Below are positions 13,914 through 27,051 of a stretch of 64,000 nucleotides of DNA, in pieces. Position 1 is the stretch's first letter. Each line of letters begins with the position of its first letter. Source of the DNA: Pythium myriotylum. Its lineage: Eukaryota; Oomycota; Peronosporomycetes; Pythiales; Pythiaceae. The stretch is from the NCBI GenBank assembly GCA_023091665.1, contig JALJCQ010000023.1:1302001-1366000 (forward strand), read 5' to 3'. A program made the translations under genes and the position numbers. The notes under the pieces were generated by a model, which made no database searches, was not told the DNA's origin, and saw nothing but the letters and a program-made list of their open reading frames with translations.

Positions 13914-16900
13914 ATGGGGCACCCCGCTCGCTGGCGGCTGCGCGTGCGCGCCGAGGGCGCCCAGGGGCTCAAGGCCGCCAGAGGGCTCATGGCGCTCGAC
14001 GCCAAGCCCGACCCCTACGCCGTCTTCGAGTTCCAGGGCGTCTCGCGGCGCTGCGAGCCCGTGCTGGACGTCGCGCCGCTCCAGTTCTTCACGTGGCCCA
14101 ACGCCGAGGCCGAGTTCGACGTGGCCGACGAGGCGGCGCTGCTGCGAACGGCGCTCGTCGTCCACGTCAAGGACCGAGACACGCTCAAGGACCGGTACAT
14201 TGGCGGCGCGAGCATCCCGCTGGCGCCGCTCTACGCGGTGAAGAGCGCCGACGGCGTGCTCTGCTCGGGGCGGTTCTTCGCGCTCGAGTTCGAGGACGAG
14301 AAGCTCAAGAAGAAGAAGCCGTCGGGCGAGATCAAGCTCACGATCTCGGTCGTCGACACGATGAAGAAGCCTGTGGAGGAGAAGAAGACGCCGGTTGCTG
14401 AGGCGCCGACGAAGAACGCCGAGGAACCGACCACGAGCGACGTTGTTGCGACGAGCGCGGAAACTGCGGACAAGGCTGCATCAGCCAAAGACACTTCAAA
14501 CGCAGCAGTGGCTGTGGAGCCTCTCTCCACGGAAAAGAAGGCTGTTTTGTCGGAGGAGGAAGGGAAGACTCCTAGTGCAGTTGATCCGTCGAGGATGCCC
14601 AGTCAGCGCTCGATCTCAGCGGCTGCCACCGAACCCGCAAAGGAACAAGATCTCCCACAAGCTCAAGTAGCAGCGGCACAGCAAAGCAGCGCCGAGTTAA
14701 CCCCCCATATAACGTTAGAAGCGAAGATTGATGCTGCGGGGGCCAACGACGATACTCCGTCGGTTGTTGTGAAAATGATGAAAATTGAGTTGGTTGCTGC
14801 TCGAAATCTTACACGACCATCAAGTGTTGGATCTTTTTTCGATCGAAAGCCCGATCCGATGGTGACGATCGAGTTTTTGGGGTCAGTAAAGTCAACGGTT
14901 GCGTTAAAAGATGTGGACCTGAAGAAGCCGATTGAGTGGACCAACACGTTTCTTGTCTTTGAGCTCCCGCAGATTGCACCACCACCCAGCAAGCGAAAAG
15001 GATGCAGCCCAATGAACCTAGTCATCCATGTCAAGGACGAAAATCTTCTAAAGGCGACATATATGGGAGGAGCCAAATTCGATCTGAGTGACTTTTTCGC
15101 CACGAGGAGCGAAGCATCATCTTGGGAGTGGAGAGCAACTCAAGTGATAGTCAGCTCACCACAAGAACGGGTAGTGACCCTCAACTACTCGGACGAGAAG
15201 CTCTCGAAAAAGAAGCCATGTGGAGAACTTACTCTCCGATTTCACTTCGTGGCTGCACCTCCATCCCAACCTGGGGAACAGATCCAAGAATCGGTCGAGA
15301 CGCATTACAGTGACGAGAAAGCATCAAATGAGCTCGTCTCCTGTACGAGTAACGAACTAAATGACTCAAACCCATCAGTAGTAAGCGCTCCAACAAACTC
15401 CATCTCGGATCCGACCCCGCCTTTGTCCAGCGATGTAAAAATGCTTTCGATTGAGCTGCTATCTGGTCGAGGTCTTTCAAAACCGTACGTCTCAAATCTC
15501 GCAAAATCAGTGCTGAAATCCCTGTTCGACAGAAAGCCTGATCCGTATGCAATACTCGTCCTAGGTACTCAGACGCGAAAGTGCCCGGCTATAAATGATG
15601 TGGACGTTGCGTTTTTCGAGTGGAAGAATGCTGTTCAAGTCTTTGACTTCAGCAGCAAGCCATACCCAGACACTTTAGAAATTCACGTTCGTGATGATGA
15701 TGTTGCCGGGAGTGATCCTTTTATGGGGGGAGCTCGTATTGCATTGGACGAACTTTGGAATGAAATATCAAAGCGTGCATCATCCAATCCACCCGGTGAC
15801 CCTGAACTCGTGAAGTCTTACCCACTCTCGTTTGCTGACGAAAAGATGACAAAGCAGAAGGACTGTGGCACGGTAACAATTCGATTTCGGTGGGTTTATT
15901 CCGATATCGAGCTTCCTATTGTGAAGATCGAAAGAAATGAGGTGGAATCTGAGGATAACCAGCCGTGGGGAAGCATCAAGTCTATACCCTTACTGAAATC
16001 ACAATCTGGCTTCATATTCATGCGGAAGATGGCCATCTACAACAACTCTGAGATTTTGGATCCATCACTAGATCTATACGTTGAAGTCTCAAGCACGTCA
16101 ACTCATGGACACGGCTCTACCCGTAAGGGTATGTCAACTCCGCACTTCTCTGCGAAGTCAAGTATTTTGACAAACGCAACGAAAGGAAAAGACAGGACTT
16201 CACCGGGCAAAGTGGAATGGATCGATGATGAACTAGTGATTCCTGCTTGCATACCGCTTGGAGACGAAATAATGAATTGTGCCGACGTAAGAATTGACCT
16301 CAAAGACAAAAATGCCGTAATGAAGGACACCAAAGTTGCCTCCACGAGTATCAAACTGGCGGACGATCGCGTTGACTTCTCGACATCGCAGCCAAAACTG
16401 GTTGCCTTCGATCTTGAGGGGGTGACACACAAAGCAACCAAGTCCTCTGTCAGGTTTGAAGCGGAAATACAGTTCTTAAATCACGATTCCCCACTTCTCG
16501 CAGCCGAATCCCCGGATAAGCACGGTGGAAGTGTCACACTCTTCCTGCTACGAAGCGTAGTGATCTTTTCACAGCAGACATCGCCGAAAGAAGCCTCTTT
16601 GAAGGATGCAGTCTTTTCGTTGGAGATCGATTGCTTGACAACGAAGAAGAATGGGGGTTTACTGAGGTCGTTTGGCAATTCGATGTCAACCGAGTACAGC
16701 ACAAGCTTCCTTCCGCTCAGTGAAGTCTATGAAAACCATCAGTCACTCGTGCAGTGGTGGTCAACGTGCACTTTACCGGTTTCAAGTAAGCTCGTGGTTA
16801 CCGTGAAAGAGAAAGAAGCGTTCCATGTCGTTGTCGGAGTTCGAATGAGAGCTGGAAACAACGAAAAATTGATTGGAAGTACGCAGTTCAACTTGTACCC

Positions 16901-19900
16901 TGCTGCATTTTCACCTAAATCAACCGTGGAGAGCATAATGGTCCAGTTTGGCTCTCTGGGATCTATGCGCCTCGAGTTCACTGCCGCATTTCGATCCTTT
17001 GGAGATGATGACACGTCGAAGACAAAGAAACCCTCCAAACCTCTTGCGCCTGATATGCCCAGTGGATACCTCCACCTTATCATCCTCCACGCGAAGAATT
17101 TGACATCACCAAATCCAAAGGAAGAGAAGACGGAAGATTTGGATCCAGAAGTTCGTGTTTCCGTTGAACCGAAGTACATTCGGAGGAAAGAGAATCCTGT
17201 GAGATCGATGCTCAAGACTAGGCCGTTGGAGGATGCTGGTCTGATCCCAACCTGGAACGAGTACTTACGCCTCGAGTATCTGCTGCCATCACCGCCGGCG
17301 TTGCAAGCCTCTCAAATGACGAACGGGGGAGCTTCCTCCGAGAGCCCGGTCAAGTATCCCCCACCAATCGTTCAAATTGGAGTCTATGATATTCAAATGG
17401 TAAGTTACCAAATTTATTGTTTTGTCGGTTTAGTTGGAAGGTTAATATCCAAAACAGCCAGGTGAAAAGAATGGAAGCCAAGCGGTTGGGAAGACAGAAC
17501 TGCCGCTGAGTGCGTTCTTGCTGGCTAAAACACCTGGCGGAGAATCACCACAGCATCCAATTCCCATGGCTCTCGACATCTTTCTAGCTGGTAAGAAAAC
17601 TGGAATCTTGGTGATTGAAGGAGTGTTCGAACCAGCTCCGACGGATCTAAAGTCACCCCCAGACGATCCAGCCGAAGCCTATCGCCAAATCTGCAAGATG
17701 GCTGGTCGAGAGCTCCGTGAAAAATCGAAAAAACTCAAATCTGGTGAGCTTCTCACGGCCAAAGATATTCTTACAGGAACTACAGCAAAATGGCATGTTG
17801 CCGGGCGAATAGAGCTTCATTTAATTGGGTTTCGACGCGGCAGGGAGATAATGTCCAACGATGATGGAGGATTATCGGCCCATGTTTGGCTTAACAGCAA
17901 TGTGGAAGAGCGACGTGAAGCAAAAAGCAAAATGCGGGTATCAAACGAAAAGGTGGACGGCTGCGACTTGGAATGGGACGCAAGAATGACCTTTTTTACA
18001 AGTGACATCAAAGTCGAGCTACTTCGAAGTGAGGTGCTCACTCTCACGTAAGTAACCGCAGCATTTTCGTGAGTAAATGTCTCGATAATGGTTGAAATTA
18101 ATTGTAGTGGAAAGACTGTGGGGTCACTCAAGCTTCCCCTTGGAGGCTTGGTCGAGGGCAGTGGAGTGGGGCAGGCACTTCGTGCTTGGCACCCCTTGGT
18201 CGATCTTAAAGCGAAAAAGTCCAGCAACTTGGCGACGACGGCACCTGAGGAGGTGTTGTTGGAATTGGCGTTTTTCGCTGATCAGGCAATCTTTGACCCA
18301 ACTACGTTTGTGGCCGACCCAATTACGAATTCACCTGTGACAGTTGTGCCGCACTGTCGCCAACTAATCCTCCTTGGTATCAGTGATGCAACAGGGATAG
18401 AAGTTGCATGCAAGTATTCTTTGATTGGATGCGTTCGACCAAATGGATCAACCTATTCTAAATCAACTACAGAGAAAACAAGCTTTCAACCTTGCGACAG
18501 CATCGGCAGCAGATGTGACCAAGCACTTGCAAAAGCCAAGTGGAATGAGAAACTCAAACTCGATGTTGGAGGAACTGGCTACGAATATGTTGCGATGTCA
18601 TTTGCAAGTGGAACGTTGCCCTCACTGCGCTTTGAAGTACTAACGAAACGCCAGAGTGCTCGATTTCAGGAGTCGATAGCATCAGCAACTCTCTCCTTGG
18701 TCTCTGTGTTAGAGGTCCCAGGAAGCAAAATCTCGCGGTGGTTCAAGCTCTACAGCGAAAACGATAAAGATCCGACGGAGTGCAGGCTCGCTGGGCTGAT
18801 AGATATTGAGATCGCGGCGTTTTATTCCGAAGCATCTTCATCCGCTGCTTTAAAGGAAGAGAAGCTGCTCAACGAAGCCTTCACCGATATGGTACCCAAG
18901 ACTACTGTCTCGGGTATTCTGTGCCTGCGCTTTCTGTCTGGGAGGAACTTGATTGACGTGGACGCAAATGGGGAGCAAGACCCTTACATTGTCACCAAGG
19001 TTTTTCCGCGTTCGTTAGCGAACTCAAGTGTACCAGGCGTTTGCCAGACTGCTGTTTCTCTGAACGGTGGTCGTCATCCTACGTGGAATACTGGGATCTT
19101 CGAAGTCCGAATCCAAGACTTATACTCTGATTTTGTGCGATTTGAGGTCGTTGATAGCAACGAGGAAGATCACCTACCGGACGCGTTTATTGGTGCAGTG
19201 GACATTGCCCTCGTCAGCCTTTTTCGTGACACCGAGTTGGATTTAGCTCGTGGGTTATTGCCCAAAACAAGATGGCTCGAAGCGTGGATACCAATCTATT
19301 CAGTTGGAGCAAGATTATCCCAGGATGATAGCCCGGACGAGAATGCAGGAGAAATTCGGGTCGACTTCCGTTTCTTGACGGAGTCATACTACGAGGATGC
19401 AAGGCGACAACAAGCGGACTCCTCGATCCGTTCGTCACCATACGCGGTAGTCGAATCTCCGTTGGTTCCAACGAGGGGCACGCTGCGCATTCAAATTGCT
19501 CAAGCTTTCAATCTGCAGTGTTCAAAAGGCATGCAGCCAGGGGTTCGATTTGTTGACACGGATGGTAGACCCAGTATTACTCAACCGGGTAAACAGTCCA
19601 TACTCAATCCAATCTGGGAGAACGAGATCTTAGAAGTCGTTTGGCCCCCCGGTGGGTTCCCAGACAACAAAGAAACTGCCATGAAGATAGAGATCGTAGA
19701 TCTCGCTGTGCGCACTGCGAACTCTAACGTACTTCCGGTTCTTGCGTTCGGCAAAATCGATATAAGCACATTTCTGAGCCATCCTCTCGCAAGGAGCTTT
19801 CACGTGTATCCTCTTCATCCCCGAAGAACCTTAGCAGTAGGAGACAGTTCTCCGAGCATTCTTATTGGTTGCCAGTTTGTGCCCGAAGGGAGAGAAAACG

Positions 19901-22900
19901 ATGTGTCCTCGTCCCCTCTGCAGCAAGATAAGCGAGAACTGAGACCAAACGGAAACCTTCATGTCAAAGCCCTCCAGGTCAAGTTCAACGTGGCGGGGTA
20001 TCTAAACATGGTGCCATTATGCGCACCTTTGTCACTTGTCTTCAAATGTAGTAGCAACCAAAGCTCTCCTGTTCCAACGACGAAGACTGTGGAATTTCCT
20101 TGTTTCTCACTGGAGGCTCTAGTCGAGCGAGATGGATTGATCGATCTTGACGATGCAACCACTGCAATGCTATTCAAGGACGTAATGGAGCAAACAGTTC
20201 CGATGGCTGTGATGCCCAACCCCGTCATTATTGTCGAACTTGTGGCGAAGGAAGTCGAAAACCAAAGTCCAGTTCTAGCAGAACTAGACGTACCAATTTT
20301 TGACTATGTGCTCTTCGACGGCCACTTAGGCTCAGGATGGTACACGTTCTTGCCTGCGAAGGATACACGTGCTCGACTTGGCGAGATCAAACTGGAAGTA
20401 CAGTTTCTTCCCGTGCTCAAATCCAAACCTGAAGACGAGCAAGCCAAGGTCGGCGTTCAGACCACCCTCACAATTCTTGAAGTCCACATTGAACGAGTTA
20501 CAGGATACTATAAAGGAGCCTGTTGCATTTTATCGCTTGATCTACTTGGTTGCTGCGTGGAAACAAAGCTAAACAACTTGAACAAGACCAATGAGACCTC
20601 CAACGATCTGGTTTGGAATGAAACTGTGGATTTTCCGCTCGCAAAAGATAAGGTGAAGGCAAGTCAAGGTTCAGGAATGTTGAAGATTGAGTTGCGAGAT
20701 GCAGCAAATGACAAGACTGTGTACGGTGTGTGCAACTGGGCTGTTCCGAGAGATATTTTTGCCGAGGATGGAAGCCTAAACGTTGCATCGAACGAGCCCA
20801 TCGTTGTTCCACTAGACCAACCCCCGAGTTTGGACAAACAAAAGCGAGCTGGTCCATCAATGGAGCTAGTGTTCCGACTAGGATGCGCCAGAGGCGTTAA
20901 GGAAGGCGGTTCGAAATCTTCCCTAGATCAAATACGACGAAAAGGTTTGCTGTATATTACGCAAGCTGAAGACGACGGTACTGGTTTTCGAGCAGGCAGA
21001 GCTAAGCTGTTCCCAAGTTCCCAAGTAAAAGACGAAAACGCGCTCTTTGGTCTTCTTGCGGCTGATGACGAAGCCACATGGACTGAGCTCGACAAAGCTG
21101 AGCGAAGGGCGGTTGCCGTTCCCATCGATTTACCCATAAATTCCATTTGCCTCGTTCTCGCGGTGCGCTCAACTGGAGCAAACGAGCCTGGTGCAGCAGT
21201 CCTAGACGCAAAATCTCTGTTCTCGACAATGTCAAATCCCGGCACGGACACATGTCACCGACTGTCTGTGAAAAGTAAAGCGACGGGTCCAGTGGCCCAA
21301 CTGACGTGCAACATTATGTACCTTGACGCTCTGCAGGGCGAGCTGCAGCTCCGGCTCTCGAATGTTTGCTGGTTAGTGAAGAAGAGAGCAGGTGGCCAAG
21401 CTCCAGGATCATTTCGACTTGAAGCGCGACTGCTGACATCAACGTCTCAGCGATGGCTGTGCTCACCAACTGGCACCTGGAGTCGCACAACGTCCGAAAT
21501 ATCATGGCGTGAAGGAAAGAACGATCTATTAATCACATATACGAACATTGACGAGTCCGCAGAGCCAACAGTGCAACTTCTCCTGGTGCAACTGCATGAA
21601 AATGGAGAGTCCTCAAAGGAAGCCTACGGGCAGATTGCTGTGCTCAGTTCTGTCGCATCTTCTGACAGCAGGTGGATGTCCGCCACTGTCGAGTTGACTC
21701 CGATCAGTGCGAGGTTAGAAGGAGCCGCAGTGCTGTCTTTTGAGATTCGATTCGTGCGCGCGGAGTTCTCGTTCGAAGAGTTGGAAGCAAGGCTGAGCGC
21801 AGAACGAGAAAGGAAAGCTCTCGAGTTAGCGGAAGGGACAGCCACACTGAAGAAAGCGTTCGCCGCTATGGGTGGTGATGAACGAACACCGATTCGCATC
21901 GCCGATTTCAAGACACATGTGATGAACCTGGACACCGCTGATGTTGGTGCTGCGAGAGCGCGCGAAGTCCTCCAGCACGCCGCAGACATTGAAACCGGTG
22001 GAAATCTCGATCGCCTATTCGATTTGATGGACGTGAATGGCGATGGGCAAATATCCTGGGATGAGTATGTAGACCACATGCAGAATATCCACGCGCTCGC
22101 TGACTCAGCGGCATCAATAACCATACAGAAACAGCACGATGTTGGGGCATTCGAAAGCAAGTCCAATATCGCAGAAAAGGTCGAGACAGATGACGAAGTT
22201 CGCGATGGAGGCGGAAATACTCCAAGAAAAGGAGAAGGAAAGGAAAATGAAGACGGCGACAGCGACCTTGACAAGGACAAGAGCATCTTCATCGGCTTGC
22301 CGACCGTGACAATAAATATTAGCGAAGCTGATATTCCAACTCGCGATGCCTTTGCACTACCAGCTTCAAGTGGACAGTCTACGAAGGAAGAATCAGCGAG
22401 TCGAACGAACCAGCAAGGCGAGCGACGAATAGCCGAGCCAGACATCGCGATCGAAGTGACTCAAGACCGGCTAAAACATGGATCCGAGCCAGTCAAGAGC
22501 AAAAGAACTAGCCGAGTAAGTCGTGATACAGAGCCGACAACTCAGGGGGATCGAAAGAAAGACGAAGTGCCTTCTGTCCCGAAGAAAAAGCTCCCGCTTC
22601 TTAGTACCTACGTGCTGGACTGGAAAGTCGACGAAGTGATCCAGTGGATGGAGCATGAGATGGAGTTGGGTCAGTACTCCGACGCTATTCAGCAGAACGC
22701 AGTTAACGGGAAGCTTCTTCTCACACTTCGAGAAGAAGAGCTGGAATCAGAGCTTGGTGTGACTGCTGTCCTTCATAAACGGAAGATTATGAACCAAATC
22801 CGTGAGTTCCAGGAGCTATTCCAGTATCCTCCGGTAGAACCTATGGTAGTGGAGAAGAAACGGGCAACGACAACCAAAAGGGCAGGAACAGGTAACGTCG

Positions 22901-24543
22901 TGACTGCGTCGATGCTAAGTGAGACACCAGCCTTCATCAAGCGAGAGCAGCTCGTGTATCAAGAGAAGCAACAGGCAAAACAAGTGAATAGCTCCAACCT
23001 GCCAAAAACACTCGGACAAACTCGAGCATTCCCAGTCAAAACGACAATTCTCGCAGATAAAACGAAGCCAGACACAGCTACCTCGAAGAAGAATGGTAAC
23101 AACAGCGGATGCGAAACTGTGGGCGAGACATTCGACGACGCGATGCAAGACATTTTCGACGTCATTCACCCCGACTCGCCGGAGAAGCGAACGACTGAGC
23201 TGCCAACGCGATCCGAGGAAGGTCTTGTTATGCCGCGTTTACCTGTAATACAGGTTGGCTCGGAAACCAATACCGACGAGCTCTTTGAGATCGTGCGACA
23301 GCGGATTCACCAGTTGAGTACGCAGTTGCTACCGCTAGCGGATGCAGACAAAGAGACGTGGAGTGACTTTGGCGACGATCCCGACGATAGAGATGATGAT
23401 CAGGCGGCGCCACCAAGCGAAGAGCAGACGGCATTGCATCTTGTGTACAACGCGTTTCGACTCTCCCGTCGGTCTTGCTCAACAGAGCGAATATCAAGGC
23501 TCAAGTTCCAAGAAGGACTGCGCGAGTTGCTGGGGCTTGAGGTTTCGTGGCACCAGTTTGACTTACTCTTTCGGCGACTCGATGTGGACGGTGACAGCGA
23601 ACTCTGCTGGGACGAGTTCCACCACGTGTTCACTCGCCGGCACATTTCCTTTGAGCACGCCGACCTTCTGGTCCTGCAAGACGCCCTGGTGAACTTCGTG
23701 ATGGACCGACTCGACACACAGCAGTGGACACTATCGGATCTATTCAAGGCGTTCGATCGCGACGGCGGAGGTAGCGTGTCGATCGCAGAGTTTGCAACGC
23801 TCGTGCGGTTTCTCTTCACGTCGTCAAGCCAGGTCAAGCGCCACGAGCAGCGAAGTCGACACAAGATCAGCAAGCGCCACGTCTACTTGCTCATGTCTTG
23901 TCTGGACGCGTCGGCCGACCGACGTATTGTTCTCCACGAATTCCTGCGCTTCTTTTTCATCGTCTGGTCGAACAAGCTGATGGAAGTGCAGGACCAGCTT
24001 ATGGCGCTTGAGTCAACCGCGCATCACGAGCAAGAGGAGCTCGCCTCGAGCTTACGATCTGCGAAGCGCAAGCTGCGAAGAGCTCTGCGCACCAACTTCT
24101 CTCGTCCGTTCCGTGATGCGATGCGCTGTCTCGATGTTAGCGTTCCTGGACCCTTTACAGGACTGCTTGCAAGGCTACAGTTGCAGCCTAGTCAGCCTTC
24201 TGCGGAATCGACCTGTACATCTTCCCTATCAACATACAAAACCATGGACAACGACGGGGACGCGGATGGTGGCCGCTCCCGCCAGGTCTGGCAAGTGCTG
24301 CGAGGCCACACCTCGTCGAGCCACCTGGATCCGCAGTCGCTGACACAACTCGAGGCGTCGAGTCATCGGCGAGCACTCGAGGAGTCACGGAGGCGCGTTC
24401 AAAAAGGCAAGAACGAGGTACAGCGCACACGGCTCACGCGACAACGCGAGCCAAACCGAGCGGACGCCATCCTGCAAACGCCTTCTCACCACGTGAAACT
24501 CGACGCCGAGGCCACACTCAAGTTTGATTTCCGGCCGCGCTGA
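13914..24543 (+). CDS. Giant multi-C2-domain protein with EF-hands and a SAM domain
   Basis: Three exons are inferred: 13914-17399, 17458-18047 and 18108-24543, with introns of 58 and 60 bp. They give about 3,503 aa; an in-frame ATG at 13839 would add 25. Family-like C2 modules (Ca2+/phospholipid-binding beta sandwiches) begin near residues 1, 286, 508 and 1046. Three of them share the pattern FDRKPDP or DAKPDPYAV, then a hydrophobic VHVKD or IHVRD strand, then GGA. More divergent C2-like units follow, including one at about 1626-1735 (DANGEQDPYIV). An EF-hand loop (DVNGDGQISWDE) lies near residue 2663 and a SAM domain (WKVDEVIQWMEHEMELGQY) near 2864-2930. Three further EF-hand-like loops occupy about 3181-3300; the last (DASADRRIVLHE) looks degenerate. 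No membrane segment is obvious. A membrane-associated Ca2+-responsive scaffold is inferred. Its 3' end is copied inverted at 30385-32498. Confidence 0.85.
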
Positions 24544-25150
24544 TGAAAATGGTGACTCGCTCGAACTGATAGTATCTCGTCGTAGAACTCAATGATTGCA
24601 ACCACTCTCCTGGACAAAATGATGGTCAGTGGCCAACTTCAAGGTGTGCGCGTCAACACGACGAGAGCAAGACAGGCCGTTTCCGCGACGAGAGTCTCCC
24701 TCGAAACATCACAGACAGTGTGATGGCGACTAACGGTGGTGTTGGCATCATCACGGACAAAATGAAGTTCCTTCGTTACCTTGAAGACGGGGATGCTTGG
24801 ATCGGTTGTAAGAGCTCATTTGGCAACTTGCCTCCGAATTCCCCCAGTACGTGTCCTCCCTGCTGCAACTGTGGCGGATCGAGGGTTCTCACGTCCCAAG
24901 GTCGCTTTCGGCATTTTTGAGCATGTCGGCCCCCAACAATGGACAACTCCAGCATGTATCTTGGTCAAGGATGGCCATCGTCGATGATCATCCATGACCA
25001 AGATGTAGTCCTGTTGGTCATGGACGATGACTATCCCGATGAAGGCTTTGGGAAATAGCTGCGAGTACTAATCAATTACGAATCGAGGGACAAGATGATG
25101 GTCTTCGAGAAAGGCACGTCAACCAGAAGAGGGCAAAGAGATCGATTTCT

Positions 25151-25175
25151 CCCCCCCCCCCCCCCCCCCCCCCCC
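25151..25175. repeat. C25 homopolymer tract
   Basis: A run of 25 C, followed by C-rich runs separated by AATTG (to about 25228). Mirrored as G25 at 29753-29777. The G-rich strand could form a G-quadruplex. Equal length in both arms argues for a young duplication or for collapse or copying during assembly. Confidence 0.9.
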
Positions 25176-25385
25176 AATTGTCGCCCCCCACCAAAATTGT
25201 CACCTCCAATTGTCCCCCCCCAAATTGTCCCGTGATTCATGGCCATGCAGGCATCATGGTGTGGACAAAATGAAGGTCTGTCTTCACCTTGAAGACGGCA
25301 ATCTCCAAGGCGCATCGGGGCGTGAGCAAGAGAGACCCAACTCGGTGGAGCATCGGTAGTGAGGCAACGAGTCATCGCTCCACGA

Positions 25386-25401
25386 GCTCATTCGGCAACT
25401 T
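25386..25401 (+). promoter_or_regulatory. Initiator-like element of AKR copy 1
   Basis: GCTCATTCGGCAACTT resembles the oomycete consensus GCTCATTYYNCAWTTT with two or three mismatches. It lies about 75-90 bp before the ATG, and equivalents precede the other two AKR copies (complement 29527-29542, and 34952-34967). Confidence 0.6.
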
Positions 25402-25473
25402 GCCTCCAAGCACCCACATCAAAACCCTCAACTCTACCTCCCCCCTCCCCCCTCCCCGCCACCACCAACACCA

Positions 25474-26526
25474 ATGTCGCTCCCTGGCATGAAGTACCGC
25501 TTCCTCGGCGACTCGGGTCTGCTGGTCTCGACGTTCGGCTTTGGCTGCATGGTCCAGAGCGACGCTGATGTCGACAGCGCGTACGCGATTCTCAAGAAAG
25601 GATACGAGCACGGCATCAACTTCTGGGATACGGCTGAGGTCTACGGCTTCGGCGCTTCGGAGCGCGGCGTCGGTCTCGCGCTCCAGCGAGGCATCGACGA
25701 GAAGGTCTGGGCCCGTGAAGATATCGTCATCTCGACCAAGATCTGTGTCGGCACTAAGCAAGGCCCGAACGCCACGGGACTGAGCCGCAAGCACCTCGTC
25801 GAAGGTACCAAGGCCTCGCTCAAGCGTCTCGGTGTCGATTACGTGGACGTGCTCTTCTGCCACCGCCCCGACAAGTTCACGCCGATCGAGGAGGTCGTTC
25901 GCGCCATGAACTTCATCATCAACCAGGGTTGGGCGTTCTACTGGGGCACGAGCGAGTGGCTCGAGAACGACATCCTCGAGGCCTGCGAGATCGCTGAGCG
26001 TCTCGGTCTCATTCGCCCGATCGTGGAGCAGGCGCGTTACCACATGCTGGCTCGGTCCAAGATCGAGGCGTCGTTCGTGCCGCTGTACAACAAGTACAAG
26101 CTCGGTCTCACGACGTTCTCTCCGTTGGCGTATGGCATGCTGACGGGCAAGTACGCCAAGGGCTTTCCTCCGGGCACTCGCTTCTCGACCGAGTTCTACC
26201 AGGAGCTCTTCTCGGGTCAGATCACGACCGATATCAACGCGGTTGTGAAGAAGGTGGAGAAACTTCGTCCGATCGCCGAGGAGCTCGGGTGCTCGATGGC
26301 GCAGCTGGCGATCGCGTGGGCCGCGACGAACCCGAATGTGTCGACGGTGTTGTTGGGCGCCAAGTCGATGGCTCAGTTCGAGGAGAACTTGGGTGCGTGG
26401 GCGTTCGTGGACAAGATCACGCCGGAGATCAAGCAGCGCATCGAGGAGGCCGTGCCGTTCGAGTACCAGCCCATGAAGTACGACTACTTCTACGAGCACC
26501 GCGCCAAGTATCTGGGAGAGAAGTAG
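25474..26526 (+). CDS. Aldo-keto reductase, Kv-channel beta-subunit-like (AKR copy 1)
   Basis: NADPH-dependent oxidoreductase of the AKR superfamily, closest in pattern to the AKR6/Kv-beta group, 350 aa with no intron. Family catalytic residues are visible: Asp52 and Tyr57 (FWDTAEVYG), Lys89 (VISTK) and His130 (LFCHRPD). The cofactor-binding C-terminal region includes STVLLGAKS. The N-terminal strand GDSGLLVSTFGFGCM opens the TIM barrel directly, so no ball-type extension is present. Physiological substrate is unknown; homologues reduce aldehydes, and partnership with a K+ channel cannot be judged here. The ATG follows a pyrimidine-rich leader and an initiator-like element. It has two near-identical paralogues: inverted copy 2 (28402-29454) and direct copy 3 (35022-36065). 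Confidence 0.93.
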   Translation: MSLPGMKYRFLGDSGLLVSTFGFGCMVQSDADVDSAYAILKKGYEHGINFWDTAEVYGFGASERGVGLALQRGIDEKVWAREDIVISTKICVGTKQGPNATGLSRKHLVEGTKASLKRLGVDYVDVLFCHRPDKFTPIEEVVRAMNFIINQGWAFYWGTSEWLENDILEACEIAERLGLIRPIVEQARYHMLARSKIEASFVPLYNKYKLGLTTFSPLAYGMLTGKYAKGFPPGTRFSTEFYQELFSGQITTDINAVVKKVEKLRPIAEELGCSMAQLAIAWAATNPNVSTVLLGAKSMAQFEENLGAWAFVDKITPEIKQRIEEAVPFEYQPMKYDYFYEHRAKYLGEK

Positions 26527-27051
26527 AGAAAACTGGACCTGTGAGAGCTTTCGCGTTTATTCTTGAATGCATTCGTTCGAGCTGCCCCAAGTTCTTTACG
26601 CTGTGTGTATTTTAGGTTTCATTCGTTTTGTTTCGAAATGAAGTATTGAGACCAACTGTGTGATTGCTAATAGTATGACAGGTTTCAGCGATCGAAGCAA
26701 CTATTTCGCATGGCAGCAGTGATTCCGGCTGAGCGAAGCTCTTGAGAAGGTCGTTGGAGTGTCTCGATGGAGATGCTGCGTGTCGTGATGTCAGCACGTC
26801 GGTGCAGAATTTTTGTTTATACGATGATGATGAGGGTGATGATGATGCAATTGAGGTCTGTGGAGTTCATCCTGTGAGTCCTAATAGCTTTGGGGCTTGT
26901 ACATGTAGGCCTGCTAGGTGTCAACTGGAGCTTTGGGAGGGCCACCATGGACACAGGTCATTATGAAGCAAATTGATGATTAGGGTGATGCCTATTGAGC
27001 GCATTAGATGTAGACATCATCCTTCGCCCTCGCAGCCTCGGCATCTAGACC
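26527..27051. other. Intergenic region downstream of AKR copy 1
   Basis: No gene supported. It includes the likely 3' untranslated region and AT-richer sequence. The same sequence appears inverted at 27877-28401. Confidence 0.5.

Larger units (their letters stand above)
24544..25473. other. Intergenic region with repeated AKR promoter-like segments
   Basis: No convincing gene. It contains three copies of a GACAAAATGA-containing motif (about 24615, 24758 and 25264), the latter two followed by CCTTGAAGACGG. There is an orphan initiator-like GCTCATTTGGCAACTT (24814-24829), the functional-looking one before the AKR gene (25386-25401), and a run of 25 C. The pattern suggests a truncated tandem copy of the AKR promoter. 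Confidence 0.6.

Noticed and set aside
25372..26499. Antisense frames (375 codons) opposite AKR copy 1, with equivalents at the other AKR copies
   Set aside because: Arg/Leu/Val-rich shadow repeated in all AKR copies; no start context and no motif.
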